From Cacajao melanocephalus (lineage: Eukaryota; Chordata; Mammalia; Primates; Pitheciidae), in the NCBI GenBank assembly GCA_963573385.1, contig CAUYLG010041516.1:18498-82497 (forward strand): a stretch of DNA of 64,000 nt, written 5' to 3'. The notes under the pieces are model-generated. The model made no database searches, was not told the origin of the DNA, and saw only the letters and a program-made list of their open reading frames with translations. Shown in pieces: positions 40,934-53,660 of the stretch. Position numbers and translations under genes: made by a program. The stretch's first letter is position 1. Each line of letters starts with the position of its first letter.

Positions 40934-41022
40934 AAAATGTAAATATTGTTAATCCTTGATAAAATTAATTCTTTGCATATTGTTAGGTATATAAAGAATC
41001 TGGACAAGACTAACAAACAAGA
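40934..41022 (+). repeat. Dispersed direct repeat, copy A
   Basis: About 90 bases (start aaaatgtaaatattgttaat) recur at 43571-43660 with roughly 8-9 differences. Not a family I recognise. Confidence 0.85.
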
Positions 41023-41028
41023 AAATGC

Positions 41029-41109
41029 TATAAATAATTTAAAAAACAGTGTTTTGTTACCTTTAAATTATAAATAATTTAAAAAACAGTGTTTTTTAAA
41101 TTATTTATA
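41029..41109 (+). repeat. 40-bp-period tandem repeat ending in a perfect palindrome
   Basis: The 27-base string beginning tataaataatttaaaaaaca at 41029 recurs at 41069. The second copy is the left half of a 41-base palindrome (41069-41109) with 20-base arms and one central G at 41089. Confidence 0.97.
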
Positions 41110-42567
41110 GTATCAGTAACTGAAATGGAGTTAGCTTTGTTACCTTTCCACATATAACATATCTTAAGTTTAGGAACACTTTGTTAATATCGAAACATAA
41201 ACATTTTGTAATTAATATTGTATTATTGTCCCCAAATAGAGTGTCATAAAAATGATAAAAAAATTTTATGACTGGATCTTTTTATTTATGGAAGAATTTT
41301 ATGAACACAGCATTATGGGCACTTGCTAGGCATTCTGAATCTACTTCTTTCTTATATTTAAAGATCATCGAGTCTCTTGAAAGAATGGAGATATAGACCC
41401 AGTTACCATGTATCAATGAGACAGGGATCCAGGGAATAGAATGAAACTATACCTAAGACATTTTATAAATAACAAAAAAGGTTCAATGTGTATCAAATAA
41501 TTGATGCACACTCTCATCAATGATATTTCAAACATGGTCTTCACAAAGTCACTGAAGAGTCATACAAAATATGAGCAACAATTCAACCCTTTTTAAATGT
41601 TATGTACTTCACAAAGGATTCTAGAACATGTTATCCATTATTAATTCATAGTTTTAAAATAAAAATGTAATAAGATTATGAAATATTTTAGAATATCTTT
41701 ATTTTTTTTATCTTTCATTGGTGAAATTTAGTCCCTAGGGGCTATTGTAGGCCGTGTCTGAGCAAAGGTTTGAGAAAGTATTAATTTAATTTATAAAATA
41801 AAAGTTTAAACACTTGCATTTGAAAATTTAACATTTGATACATATAATGATCCTAGCAAATTGCAAACAATAAAAATGATTATATGATATACTTCTACAA
41901 CAAAAGAATTGAATTTTGCAAGCATATAAACTCAGTGCTTGATAATTTAGAATGTAAATTAAGATTTATATTCTAAATTTATAAATTTTATAATGATACA
42001 AACATTTAAACAACAACTGAATATATAGATGATTGGCAAATTGCTTTGAGTCCTAAGTAGGTTAAGACTCATACTAAAGCAGGTTACCTTAACAAATTTT
42101 TCATATATCAGGGAGCAAACACATTTAAAAAGTATTATCAACAGATAAAAATGTTTATTTTTTTATATAATGTTACCTAATTTTTAGAATGGAAATAATT
42201 TAATATATAATTGTAGTTAATATCTTTTATATATTAAATTGAAAATTAAAAATGAAATATTTTCAAGTGACTATCACAGCATATTTTACATAGTGTTTCT
42301 AAATTTTAATTTAGGTGTGATAAATGTTTATCCAGTTACAGTGGAAAAGTATATTATTTTTAACTCCAAACGTTAGCCTCTATCCTTCCTTTATATAACT
42401 TTTGCTTTATGAAAAAACAATGAAACCATAAATATTGATTATAACACAGACAATAACGAACAAAATATAATCATAAATACAACCAGGCAGAATTAAAACA
42501 TCCTTATGATAAAGAGACATGAGGCAAGAACTTCAGGTTTGTGGTTATATCTGCTTTAAAATAACAC
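41110..42567. other. Intron 2, nothing recognised
   Basis: Very AT-rich sequence with no named repeat. Confidence 0.4.
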
Positions 42568-42868
42568 GGCCGGGAGTGGTGGCTCATGCCTGTAATTCCA
42601 GCATTTAGGGAGGCTGGCCAAGGTAAATCACCTGAGGTCAGGAGTTGGAGACCAGCCTGGCCAATACAGTGAAACCCCGTCTCTACTAAAAATACAAAAC
42701 AAATTGCCAGGCATGGTGCATGTGCCTGTAATCCCAGCTACTAGGGGGCTGAGGCAGGAGGATCACTTAGGGAGGCAGAGGTTCCAGTGAGCTGAGATCC
42801 TGCCACTGCACTCCAGCCTGGGCAACAGAGTGAGACTCCATCAAAAAAAAACAAAAAAAAAAACAAAA
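42568..42868 (+). mobile_element. Alu
   Basis: Complete Alu starting ggccgggagtggtggctcat with a deletion in the right arm, ending in an interrupted A tail. Confidence 0.95.
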
Positions 42869-42938
42869 CGGCACAACAATGTGAGGAATAGAAGTGAAGC
42901 CAAAAAGTGCTTATGGCGTCTTTCCTCTTCTCTCATTT

Positions 42939-42980
42939 CTCACTCTCATTCACTCATTCCTCACTCTCATTCACTCATTC
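42939..42980 (+). repeat. 21-bp tandem duplication
   Basis: The unit ctcactctcattcactcatt plus c occurs twice in exact tandem just beyond the Alu tail. Confidence 0.9.
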
Positions 42981-43570
42981 AGCCCACACAGTCTTTCAAC
43001 AACCCAAAAAAAGCACATTAGTCTTGCTTTTCTCTTACTCTGAATGCCAGCACACCATGGGGCTGGGCTCCACTAAAATTACTGAACAAAGATTGGTATT
43101 TTAGAAACATTTTTTTCACCAAATATTTATAAAGCGGTAAAAATTTGAGAGAAAATTAGTTTCTATGTGACATATTAATATTCTTTGTAATAGAATCTCA
43201 TTGAAAAGAGAAAGATTAGTGTGGAAATGTTGCTTTGATTTCTAAACTAATAATTATAAAATAATGATGAAGAGAAGTAAGGCAAGTTCCTACAGAAAAC
43301 CTATGCTACCCATATATAAAAATTCAGTAGTAAACTGTCAAACAATTTTTTTGTTTTTCTCATTGTAATTTATTTTTGTTATTGCCACAATGTGAGCACA
43401 TTTTTTTCTACTATAACTAGTTTGGGTTTTTCTAGAAATATTGATATCAGGTCATTTTTTGTTTTAGGATGAACACTGCAGTGTGACTAATGGTTTGGTC
43501 GAGGTCATGCCAATTTATACTTTTAAATTAATGAGCTTATAGATAACTAAGATAGATGCTATTCCTCTTT

Positions 43571-43660
43571 AAAATGTAAATATTGTTAATCCTGGATAAG
43601 ATTAATTATTTGCCTATTGTTAGGTACTTAAAGAATCTGGACAAGGCTAACAAACAAGAA
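43571..43660 (+). repeat. Dispersed direct repeat, copy B
   Basis: Second copy of the 90-base sequence at 40934-41022, same orientation, 2.6 kb away. Confidence 0.85.
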
Positions 43661-44406
43661 TATATGTTCTCTATTAATTTAGTTTCAGTACCCTAGAGTC
43701 TAGGTAGAAAGAATGTAGGACTGTGCTTTGAAATTAGAGAATAAAAGTGGACCCTTTTTCAAGTAGAGTGGAGGCTGAGAAAATAGAATAACAGTAAGTG
43801 GTTCCCTATAGACCTGTAAACATCAGAAATAATATGTCAAATGTTGGATTTTTCTTTTTTACTCTGTAATTTCTTTCTATTATTTTCAAATAGCAGAATT
43901 CAGTAAAATTTTATTAAGCATTCCATTATGATTGTAACTACCTTTAGGAGACTTCCGAAGAGCCCTCTGCCACCATGGGTATAATGTAATGGAGTGGAAG
44001 ACATAACTGTCTGAAGAAGATACTCTGAGTTCAGATGCCAGGAGTAAAACCAGAGTATAGAGCAAGACTAAAGTGACAAAGAACAATCTGGGCAGCTTTG
44101 TAAATATTTAACCATATTTTAGAAACGATTGCAATACTTTGTTCAGGGGACAGGAAAAATAAGCTTCCTGCTAACAAGCATAGTGGGAGCTATGGAGAAT
44201 GTCAGCTTGGCATTAAAGAAAGGTAAATTTCCAAAGCCTGCAGAAACAAGGTTTCTGAATTGTATTAATTTGAATTTTTAATACAATATCTAATTGTGGG
44301 AAATGTAGGAACTAAATCAAGGTCATGGTTATATTGCTTACTATTTTATCTTTTGTAATCACAGTGATGGTATCCATGGTGCAAAACCTCCTTAAGTGTA
44401 GGTATC
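43661..44406. other. Intron 2, nothing recognised
   Basis: Unassigned sequence between the 90-base repeat and a TG microsatellite. Confidence 0.4.
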
Positions 44407-44426
44407 TGTGTGTGTGTGTGTGTGCA
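44407..44426 (+). repeat. (TG)n microsatellite
   Basis: A short TG repeat followed by an AT-rich region with an 11-bp inverted repeat at 44454-44482. Confidence 0.85.
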
Positions 44427-44529
44427 ACATATGTGTATAAGAAAAACATGTAGATGTCTAATATGTAATATATATTAGACATGTATACTACAGTGCAAAA
44501 TATATGTTATATATAATATATAATAAACT

Positions 44530-47221
44530 AGATATTATGGAATATAATACATCAGATATAATAAAATATTTAAAGAATTATACAAAATATCAATTATTTT
44601 TTTAAAATAAAGGGAATTTTAAGGAATAACTAATTTTGAAAGGAAACCAATTTATTTTCATGTGACTGTTACATTTTAATATGATTACTATTAATCATTA
44701 TTTAGTAAATAGAGTGAAGTATCTTGGAGAATTACAGTTGAAAAATAGAAAATAAATATTTAGGATATATAATTGAGCAAAAATGGCTTCCTGCAATACA
44801 TCCAAGGTTAATGAGATCTAAAACCTCTATGTGTTTTCATTTTATCTTTGCTTCTCGTACATTCTTTAGTGCCATTCAGTTCCAAGAAGCATTTGCTTCT
44901 AAGAAGCAGAAACTGAACTCACTTAACTTTTGCATTCTTACTTGAACCTACTATGTGAATTACATTTCAACTACACATTGTTGATAGCTTTCCTTAAGGA
45001 CTCCAAGGAAAATGAGCTTCTGCAACCCAGAGCAATGTCTGTGGTGAAAATAAATTTGGGGTTATAATCTAGCATTTCTTCTTGTCAACAACGTCATATA
45101 AGCTTTTAGTAAATATATTTGTTGAATAAGACAACACAGTTAAATTTTAAAAAAATACCAGTCTGCTATAAAAAGAAGTTTTTTAACATTGTGTGGAGGA
45201 TTTTGTTAGCAGATTTCTGTGACTTGAATCTTACTTTCTTGATTAGAACATAATCATGCTAATGATTTGACCTTTATCTTTGGTTGCCCCAAAGAATATC
45301 ACTAAAGTGGTATCAACTTCTCCACATTAATAACAGCTTATTTTACAAAAATATAAGCAGTTATACTGGACTGAGCAAATGGGCAATATTTTCCAAATTG
45401 ATACAAAAACACTTAGAAAACATTTTCAAGTGTGAAAGTGGGGGAAGAATTGTGTCATTTCATGTTTCAGTTTCCTATTTAGTAAAAACCATATGAAGAA
45501 AATGATCTTTGGATTAAGATAGGTGCTGTGATAGATTTTTAAATTTAATGTCTTTTATATGCATTTCTGGCGTATATTTGGATACAATGTATTTAGTGAA
45601 GCATACAATTGAATAAGAACCAACATTAAACAACAGTGACAATGATTTTCCTACCAAAAGATGTACTCCCAAATGTGTGTGTGTATGTGTGTGGGCAGCT
45701 TAATATATGGTAATATATATCTATATCTGCACTTAAGCAAATGTATGCATGTTAACATACATATTTTCAATGTACTATAGCTTTAATATAAAAAATTATT
45801 TCAAATGTTATATATGTTTTTATTTTACTTTAAGTTCTGAGATGAATGAACAGAAAATGTAAGCAGGTGTTTTTTTTACTAGTAATTAAATTTACCATCA
45901 AATGATACGTGGCCCTTAAAAAAATTCCTTTGAAAATAATAAGAATAAAATTGCTTATAGAAATTCTGATATGTGTGATTATTTTGAAAATTTCTTTCTA
46001 GAAAATTAGTACACCAGATCTCAATTAGGTTGTTACACATTTTATAAAACTAAGAAAAATTAACATAATTTCTGTATTTCATATGTTTAGAGACTTAAAA
46101 CAAGGTTAAAAATTTAAGTCTGAAGTAAGTACCAGTACCCTAGAATTTAAATACCGAAAGAAACTCAAATTAAACAACAGAAATGTTTAAGTTAAAAAAA
46201 ATACATGAAGAGAAATTGTGAATCCATTAACATGATTATTATGAAAATTTTGCAAAAATGAAAATGCATGCTGTTGACGATGTTGGAGTAAATAATGTGG
46301 TGTGCAAAATTATATCTATCTAAAATGTGCACACATACACAGAACTGAAAAAAAGGTTTGTGTTTAGGGTAAAAGAAACTTTTTTTTTCAGATCACAAAT
46401 TTGTTATACACACATACACGCAAACACTTTTTATAGAAAGTAAAAAGAAATAGCACTTCATGATATATAAATACCTTTAAAATTTAGTCTTTGAACAAAA
46501 TCAGTGTATAGGAGCAATTTGATTTACTAAGAAAAGCAGAGGATAGATATTCTCTTCCCCCCTCATGTTCTATTTTTTCTGCTATTTTTTCTTTTCATAT
46601 TCCTCCGAAAAAATTAAAAAGAAACAACAACAAAATCTCTGAGTTTCCAGTGCCTGAAACTCTGTTCTCTTTTTCCAGGCAGCATTTAGAACTTAGAATT
46701 AGTTCTTGACTCCATGATTCTGACATACTGATGTTTGAACTTGATGGCATTGCAGTATAGATTCAGGTAAAATTCTTCAATGTTTGTATTCATCACTTTG
46801 GGATGAGATGCTTATGCTTAGAATATACACCAACAGAGAGATCAGGGAACCAAGCTGAGCAAGGGATTTAAACGACAAGAGGAATGTTTTAGTAGATCCT
46901 AGGGCATAGCATACCATATCCTGAAAATGGTTTCTGCATGTGTTTTTCAATGGCCACATGCATGTTACATCTCTTACATATTTGATTTTCAAAACCCAGG
47001 CAGAGAATGGAAATGAGTGGTAAAATTTGAGGTGGGGATTAGGAAAAATTCATGGATAACTTCACTTGAAATTCTGCTTTACTTCTCAGAGAAAATTTTA
47101 TAATTACTTTCATGTGCTAATCATCATAATTAAATATTCATATTTAAATATAACCCAGAGTAAATTCTATGTAGAATGCTTTTACATAGCAAAAGTTTTC
47201 AAATTATCCTGAAAAATGTTT
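44530..47221. other. Intron 2, nothing recognised
   Basis: AT-rich sequence with a few short TG/CA runs (such as near 45677) and no named repeat. Confidence 0.35.
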
Positions 47222-47513
47222 AAAATTTTTTTTTTAGGTTAGGGGTACATGTGCAGTTTTGTGATATAGGTAAATTGCATGTGGTGGAGGTTTGCTATTG
47301 AGATTGTTTTGTAACTCAGGTAATAAGCATAGCACCCAATAGGTAGTTCTTCAATCCTTACCCTACTCCCACTCTCCACTCTCAAGTAGGCCCTGGAGTC
47401 TGTTGTTCCCTTCTTTGTGTTCATATATACACAATGTTTAGCTCCCACTTATAAGTGAGGTCATGTGGTATTTGGTTTTCTGTTCCTGGGTTAATTCACT
47501 TAAGATAGTGGCC
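47222..47513 (-). mobile_element. L1 3'UTR, antisense
   Basis: An antisense L1 3' end (ttaggttaggggtacatgtg ... tcccacttataagtgaggtc ... tctgttcctgggttaattc), cut off by the MaLR LTR that follows. Confidence 0.88.
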
Positions 47514-48300
47514 CGATATGGTTTGGCTATCTCCCCACCCAAATCTCAACTTGAATTGTATCTTCCAGAATTCTCACATATTGTGGGAGGGACTAAGGGA
47601 GGAGGTAACTGAATCATGGGGACTGGTCTTTTCTGTGCTATTTTTGTGATAGTGAATAAGTCTCAGGAGATCTGATGGGTTTATCAGGGGTTTCTGCTTT
47701 TGCTTCCTCCTCATTTTCTCTTGCTGCTGCCATGTTAAGAAGTGCCTTTTACCTCCAACCATGATTCTGAGACCTCCCCAGCCATTTAGAACTGTGAGTC
47801 CAACTAAATCTTATTTTCTTCCCAGTCTCCGTTATGTCTTTATCAGCAGCATGAAAAGAGACTAATACAGTAAATTGGTGCTGAGAATGGGTTGTTGCTG
47901 AAAAGGTACCTGAAAATGTTGAAGCAACTTTGGAATTGGACAATAGGCAGAGGTTGGGAAAGTTTGGAGGGCTCAGAAAACAGGAAAATGTAGGAAAGTT
48001 TGGAACTTCCTCAAGGCTTGTTGAATGACTTGCCCCAACATGCTGATAGCAATATGAACAATAAGGTCCAGGCTGAGGTAGTCTCAAATGGAGATTAGGA
48101 ACTTCTTGGGAACTGGAGTAAAGACGACTCTTGTTATGTTTTAGCAAAGAGACTGGCAGCATTTTGCCCCTGTCCTAGAGATTTGTGGATCTCTGAACTT
48201 GAGAGAGATGATTTAGGGTATTTGGCAGAAGAAATTTCTAACTAACAAAGCATGCAAGAGCTGACTTGGATGCTACTAAATGCATTCAATTTTATAAAGG
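47514..48300 (+). mobile_element. MaLR element (MST/THE1 type), LTR plus start of internal region
   Basis: An LTR at about 47514-47870 (gatatggtttggctatctcc ... actaatacag) is followed by internal sequence to about 48300. No 3' LTR is seen. Both this copy and 8988-10818 share the same internal wording (aaggtacctgaaaatg ... ggaacttcct). Confidence 0.9.
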
Positions 48301-48982
48301 AATCTCTTCTAGCTTCTAGGGTTTCTGCTGACAAGTTTGCATTTAGCCTAATGGGGCTTCCTTTGTAAGCAAACTTCCCCTTTTCTCTAGCTGCCTTTAG
48401 TATTACAGTTTTTCTTTCATTTTAACCTTGGAGAATCTGATGACTATGTGTCTTGCAGATAGTTTTCTTGTTTAACATCTTGTTCTCTGCATTTTCTTAA
48501 TTTGAATGTTGGCTCCTTGAAGTGAGATTGGGAACATTTTCACGGAAGATATCCTGAAGTTTTTTCCAAGTTGCTTGTTTTCTCTACCTGTCTTTCAGGG
48601 ATGCCACTGAGAGACAGATTTGGTTTATTCACACAGTCACATATTTCTCAGAAGTTTCATTCATTCCCCTTTACTCTTTTCTCTTTATGTTTGTCTGACT
48701 GAGTTAATTCAGAGAGTAGGCCTTCAAGCTCTGAGATTCTTTCCTTAGCTTGGTCAATTCTGTTGCTGGTACTTGGAATTGTATTCTGAAACTCTTGAAG
48801 TGAGGTTTTCAGCTCTATCAGCTCATTTTGATTCTTTCTTTAAATAAACGTTTTACCTTTAATCTCCTGTATTATTTTATTTTATTGCTTAGAATTCTTG
48901 GATTGGGCTTCAACTATCTCCTGAATGTCAATTCATTCTTTTCTATATGGTGAATTCATCATATTCTTATGGTGAAATTTAA
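48301..48982 (-). mobile_element. L1 5' region fragment, antisense
   Basis: Antisense wording such as ctgcctttagtattacagtt, tctgatgactatgtgtcttg and gatatcctgaagttttttcc matches the 5' part of L1. It may belong to the same original insertion as 47222-47513, but a large middle part is missing. Confidence 0.65.
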
Positions 48983-48984
48983 TA

Positions 48985-49288
48985 ACTGTTGTAATAGTAT
49001 TTAGAAGTGAGACCTTTAAGAGATGATAAGGCTATGAGAGCTTCTGCCTTCATGGGTGGCATTGGTGTTGTTATAAAGAGTGAATTGGGCCTCTCCTGCT
49101 CTGTCTTTTCCTTCTGCCTTCCATCATGGGATGACACAGCAAGAAGTCCCTCACAATATATTGGCTCCCTAATCTTGAACTTCCCAGCTTCCAGACATGT
49201 CAACCAGTAAATTTCTACTCAACATGAATCACTCAGTCTAAAGGTATTCTGTTACAGTAGCAAAAAACACTAAGAAACATGAAACCTC
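48985..49288 (+). mobile_element. MLT1-like MaLR LTR
   Basis: The wording aagagatgataaggctatga ... ccatcatgggatgacacagc ... tctaaaggtattctgttaca fits an MLT1-type LTR, 5'-truncated. Confidence 0.7.
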
Positions 49289-50319
49289 AAAAAAAAGTCT
49301 CTCCACAGAAAAACTGATTACTAAGACACAAAATAATTTCAACAGATGAAAAATTGATGATACTAGGTTACACAATAGCTTATGTTTGCCTATATTATAA
49401 CTTCTCCAAAGTCTATTTTTTTTTGCAAAAATGTTTGTTACTAATAGTAGCTTGAAAAAGCATAGGTGAGCAAAATATTCAGTAAAAATAGTTTTGTACA
49501 AAGAAAAGAAATGTTTATTGAAAATGAATTTGAAAACTTCACTATGTTCTGCTTTCCTACAGTGTGACCATAACAAAGAAGTCAATTTTATATCATTGAA
49601 ACGAGTTAAAGACTATTGGAACTCTCCTTTGTCAAAGGTGCTCATGGAGATACTATTTGTAGTATCTTCAACCTCAAATTACCAAGATTGCAAATATGTG
49701 TATTCCTGAATAAAGAATATAGATTAATTCTCTCTCTCTCTCACACACACACACAACACACACAAATATATCAAGTCATTTTGCTTTCTAGTACTCCATG
49801 AGGAGTTTGTAGTAGTATAGACATAATTTGTTATCATAAATTATCCAGGTTATTGTGAATGAGTTATGTTTAAAACACTAGTTGATGACTTCTAAGTGTT
49901 GTTCATCTTATTCTTAAATATAGGTAAATATTATGATAGGTAAGCATAATAAGTGTACCATTCCATAGACTGTTTACTTCTCATTTATTCATGATCAAAT
50001 TTGATATAATTTGGAATGTTCTGAAAATTCAGGTATAGTTTGGTGATTGTCATAGCTTAAAGAACAAAAAGAAATATTTTTATTATCAGCAATAATAATA
50101 GTCCTCATTGGTAAAATATGTAACCATATTTGGTGAAAAATTTCTATACATCACAAAGTAAAAAGACATTTTTGCTTTCTTTTTTTTTTTAATAGATTAC
50201 CTTCCTATTTACCTGAGCTATCCTCTACTGAGTTGTAGAAAATGAATAGTATTCCAACACATTTTAAATACGTAACTTACAAATGATAAGTTTTTTGAGA
50301 TAACTGCTAAGTATCTTCA
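49289..50319. other. Intron 2, microsatellite only
   Basis: AT-rich; the only named feature is a (TC)n(AC)n run at 49729-49764. Confidence 0.45.
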
Positions 50320-51350
50320 ATTTCTTATTTATGATCCTTGCTCCTTCCAAATATTCTTAGTTTGGGGAGCATGCAGGGGGCCAGGAGAGGGCTTATAAGT
50401 CCTTTTGACAACCAAAATCCTTACACTTTCTACACATAATAACTGATTCCTATAATCACATATCATATTGCTGCCTCCGTTTCTAAAGTCAGAAGCTGGT
50501 ATAGCCCATTGCACATTTTTTACAGCTTTGATTGAAGACTTAGTAAGCCTCTTCAGGTTACTCAAACCCAGCATTGTGTTAGTTCTCACTGGCAAAATAG
50601 ACATCTCTGAATCTAGTTGTGCCCTCAATCCTACTCTTTGGCTTATGTGCATTTAATCTACCTGCATTTCTTTGTTATCCATAGCAGGATTGCCAGTTCT
50701 CAAATAAGTTGTTTTATGAGTCCCCTCAAGAGAGTGAAAAATAAATTCTCAGCAACATCAATGGAAAATTTAAACACAACAATCTGGGAAGGTCAACCAA
50801 CAAAGCTTGTTGCATAACACATTCTGCTGCCAAGTTGAGATTGATATTGGCTGAGTTACAAATTGGTGTGGAGCAAGTGGCCCAAAAAACATTTTCTGTC
50901 CAGAGTCCCTACTTCCTTTGTATCTTTGAAATGCATCTCCCCCTCTGTGGGTCATTGCTTGGAGAGAGGAGAACACAACACACTTGCTTAACTGAGTCTC
51001 TCCATTCTCTTTGTTTCTCTCTTTATTTTCCTCCTACTATTTTTTCAACAAATATTCTGGAACAAGAAGAAATGTATTTCACTATTCTGCTATATCACAG
51101 AAGGCTGAAACATCATCAAAGGGCAGCTACATAGTAACCTCATGATCCTTGCCATTTCGACTCTTTTCCAACCGTGGCCTCATACTATAATTTTCAGGAA
51201 AGCTTCAAAGAAAAAAGGTAGCATGGAATTATATCAGACTCTGGGATTACTACTTTTGAAAACTCTCTGGTTATTCTCATATTCAACTAGAATTAAAGTT
51301 TTCTTACTCTTTACCATGTCTAACTCCCACCACAGAGAGTAAAAATCCTA
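50320..51350. other. Unassigned, less AT-rich segment
   Basis: About 1 kb with noticeably more G+C than its surroundings and many moderate open frames on both strands, none with a recognisable domain. It may be an old LTR-type element or a conserved non-coding segment; I cannot decide. Confidence 0.4.
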
Positions 51351-52343
51351 ACATCTTAGTTTCCATAGGTGCCAGGAGAATTTTAAATATATTACAAGAT
51401 AATCCTTTCAGCAGGTAATTTAAAGATTGGTTCTTGATAGGATTAGTAGGAGATAAAAATTTTGATCCTCAGGATACACTGTTCTCAAATCTCCACTTTA
51501 TGGTAATATTAGATTTTGTATACTTTTTCCTGGATGAATTTTCTTCTTAAACATTTGTACTTACTAAGAATAATTCCCAGAAGATATCTCAATTTCTTTA
51601 AAATAGAGTATAAGTGAATCTATACTGAATAAAGCACACAGTAAATTTACAAACTATTTCCCCAAACAGATTTATTCTCAGAAAGTATATTTGTTAAAGG
51701 ATGCTCATTAACAAAGTGCATTAAAAATGAAATGTAAAATAAAGGTGCACAGTTTCACTGATACCACCCACCAAATCATCATGTAAACTATAAGAAGAAT
51801 ATACTTCAAAGAGTTAATAAATTGTATTAAAATAAAAATAAATATGCATCGCTTTGACTCTAATTGGTTTTCTTATAGTTTTTTTAAAAATGCAAATAAA
51901 AGTTTTAGTGGTTAAAAACTCAACATGGTAGAACTTTTATTGGATTACAGTGCTTAGTTGAATTTATAAAATAAAATCTGTAAAATTAGATGCATTTATC
52001 TCTTGCATTCTTCTTTCTTTTTGGGGTGATGATTATATTTAGGTAATAGGACAGAAACCTTTACTTGCAGTTTTAGTTTTTTCTCCCTACCCTCAACAGG
52101 GGCTGACTCAATAGACAGCCATCCACCTGAAGATTGCATAAGGAAGGGAAGGAAGAACACATAAAGTTGACTTGGAGGAGGTTTATGAAAATGGCATTCA
52201 TTTCAGGTGCTAGAACTGATTTGTTTATCCAGAGTCTGGTACATAGTCAAGACAAAATCCACAATTTAATTCAATTCCAATTATGGCTTTAAATGAAAAA
52301 TGTCAAAACATGACAGTTTTATAATTAGCCATTTATAGGTAAA
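51351..52343. other. Intron 2, nothing recognised
   Basis: AT-rich unique-looking sequence. Confidence 0.4.
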
Positions 52344-52410
52344 TGTGTGTGTATGTGTGTGTGTGTCTGTGTGTGTGTGCACGTGCTCACGCATGAGCAT
52401 GCACATGCAT
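52344..52410 (+). repeat. (TG)n passing into GTGCACGTGC-like alternating sequence
   Basis: An interrupted TG repeat runs into gcacgtgctcacgcatgag and catgcacatgcat, a long mostly alternating purine-pyrimidine stretch. Confidence 0.88.
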
Positions 52411-53302
52411 TTCTTGGGACATAACTATTTTTGGGTTTGAGGGCTCTGTATGAGCAAACTGTGTGTCTTTAATTTGTTCTAAGAGAACAATGCTCTAAAT
52501 GGTTAAAATAAAAAACATCAGAACTTCAATTAGATTGAAGTACATACCACTGGAAGATATTCGAAGTGATTGTATTGTGCATTACCTTACCAGTATCTCC
52601 TACTTTTAAATTATGTTTTAGTACATTTTTCCTCACAAATGAATATTTCTATTACTAAAATCAAGAAGTAATTCCTTTAAGTGTCAGATCACTAAACAGC
52701 CATTTAAATTATTAGGAAATGCTCAAATTTGGGACTAAATATGTTACATTTCTATAGCAATAGAAGTCCTTGAAGAAACAAAACATTCCAACAACCTGGC
52801 CTGACCTTGACTTCCTCTAGGGCAGAACAAAACAGCATGCTGCAAAGCACTGAATCTTGACTTGCTGAAGTGAAGGTCACTTCAGTGCCTATTGGGAGGT
52901 ATTTCAGTTACATTGAAACCACTAAAGCAAAAATCAAGATGTTTGAGGGGCAGCAGCAATAAGGCAATCATTCCCTTTTCTATGGCTTCATAGCATCAGT
53001 GTGACAAATCTCTTACAGGGAAAATAACTCTGAATTGCCCATAGTCTACCAGGTGAGAGGACAGGCACAACTACAGCTTTTCTTTAAGGGCAAATGAACA
53101 AGTCTAGAGGAAATTTGTTTCTCTTTACCTGATTCTGAGCTTTTCTCTCTCTCTCTCTTTTTTTTTTTTAATATATCAATGACTAAAATTCAGAATGACA
53201 TACTTTTACTGAGAACTATTTTAACTAAATTGATATATGAAAGAATCACTTAGAAATTATGAAATTGAGAATTAAGTTCATATTGATGTTTTATGATGGA
53301 CA
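52411..53302. other. Intron 2, unassigned; less AT-rich around 52790-53110
   Basis: No repeat recognised apart from a CT/T run at 53142-53170. The part at 52790-53110 is less AT-rich and contains a small inverted repeat (52865-52885). Confidence 0.4.
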
Positions 53303-53660
53303 CTCTCTCAGTTCATTTGTGTTGATATAAAGGAATATCTGAAGCTTAGTAATTTATAAAGAAAAGAGGCTGATTTGATTCACAGTTCTGCAGACTATAC
53401 AAGAAACATGAGGGTAACATCTGCTTCTGGTGAGGACTTCAGCCTGCTTCCACTCAGGGAAGGGGCGCCAGCATGGGAAGATGACATGGCCAGAAAGGGC
53501 ACAAGAAAGAAGGAGGTGGTTCCACGCTCTTTATAACAAACAGTTCTGGGAAGTAGGAGTGAAAACTCTTTGCCATAAGAATGGCATCATGCAATTCATA
53601 AATTATCAGCCCCAGAGATCCAAGCACCTTCCTTTAGATTCGGAGGGCAAAAATATTCAA
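53303..53660 (-). mobile_element. MaLR LTR fragment, antisense
   Basis: The wording tcagttcatttgtgttgata ... taatttataaagaaaagagg ... ctgcttctggtgaggacttc is an antisense MLT1/MST-type LTR. Confidence 0.7.

Noticed and set aside
47239..48162. Frames of 62-137 codons on the minus strand
   Set aside because: Antisense readings of L1 3'UTR and MaLR LTR/internal sequence.
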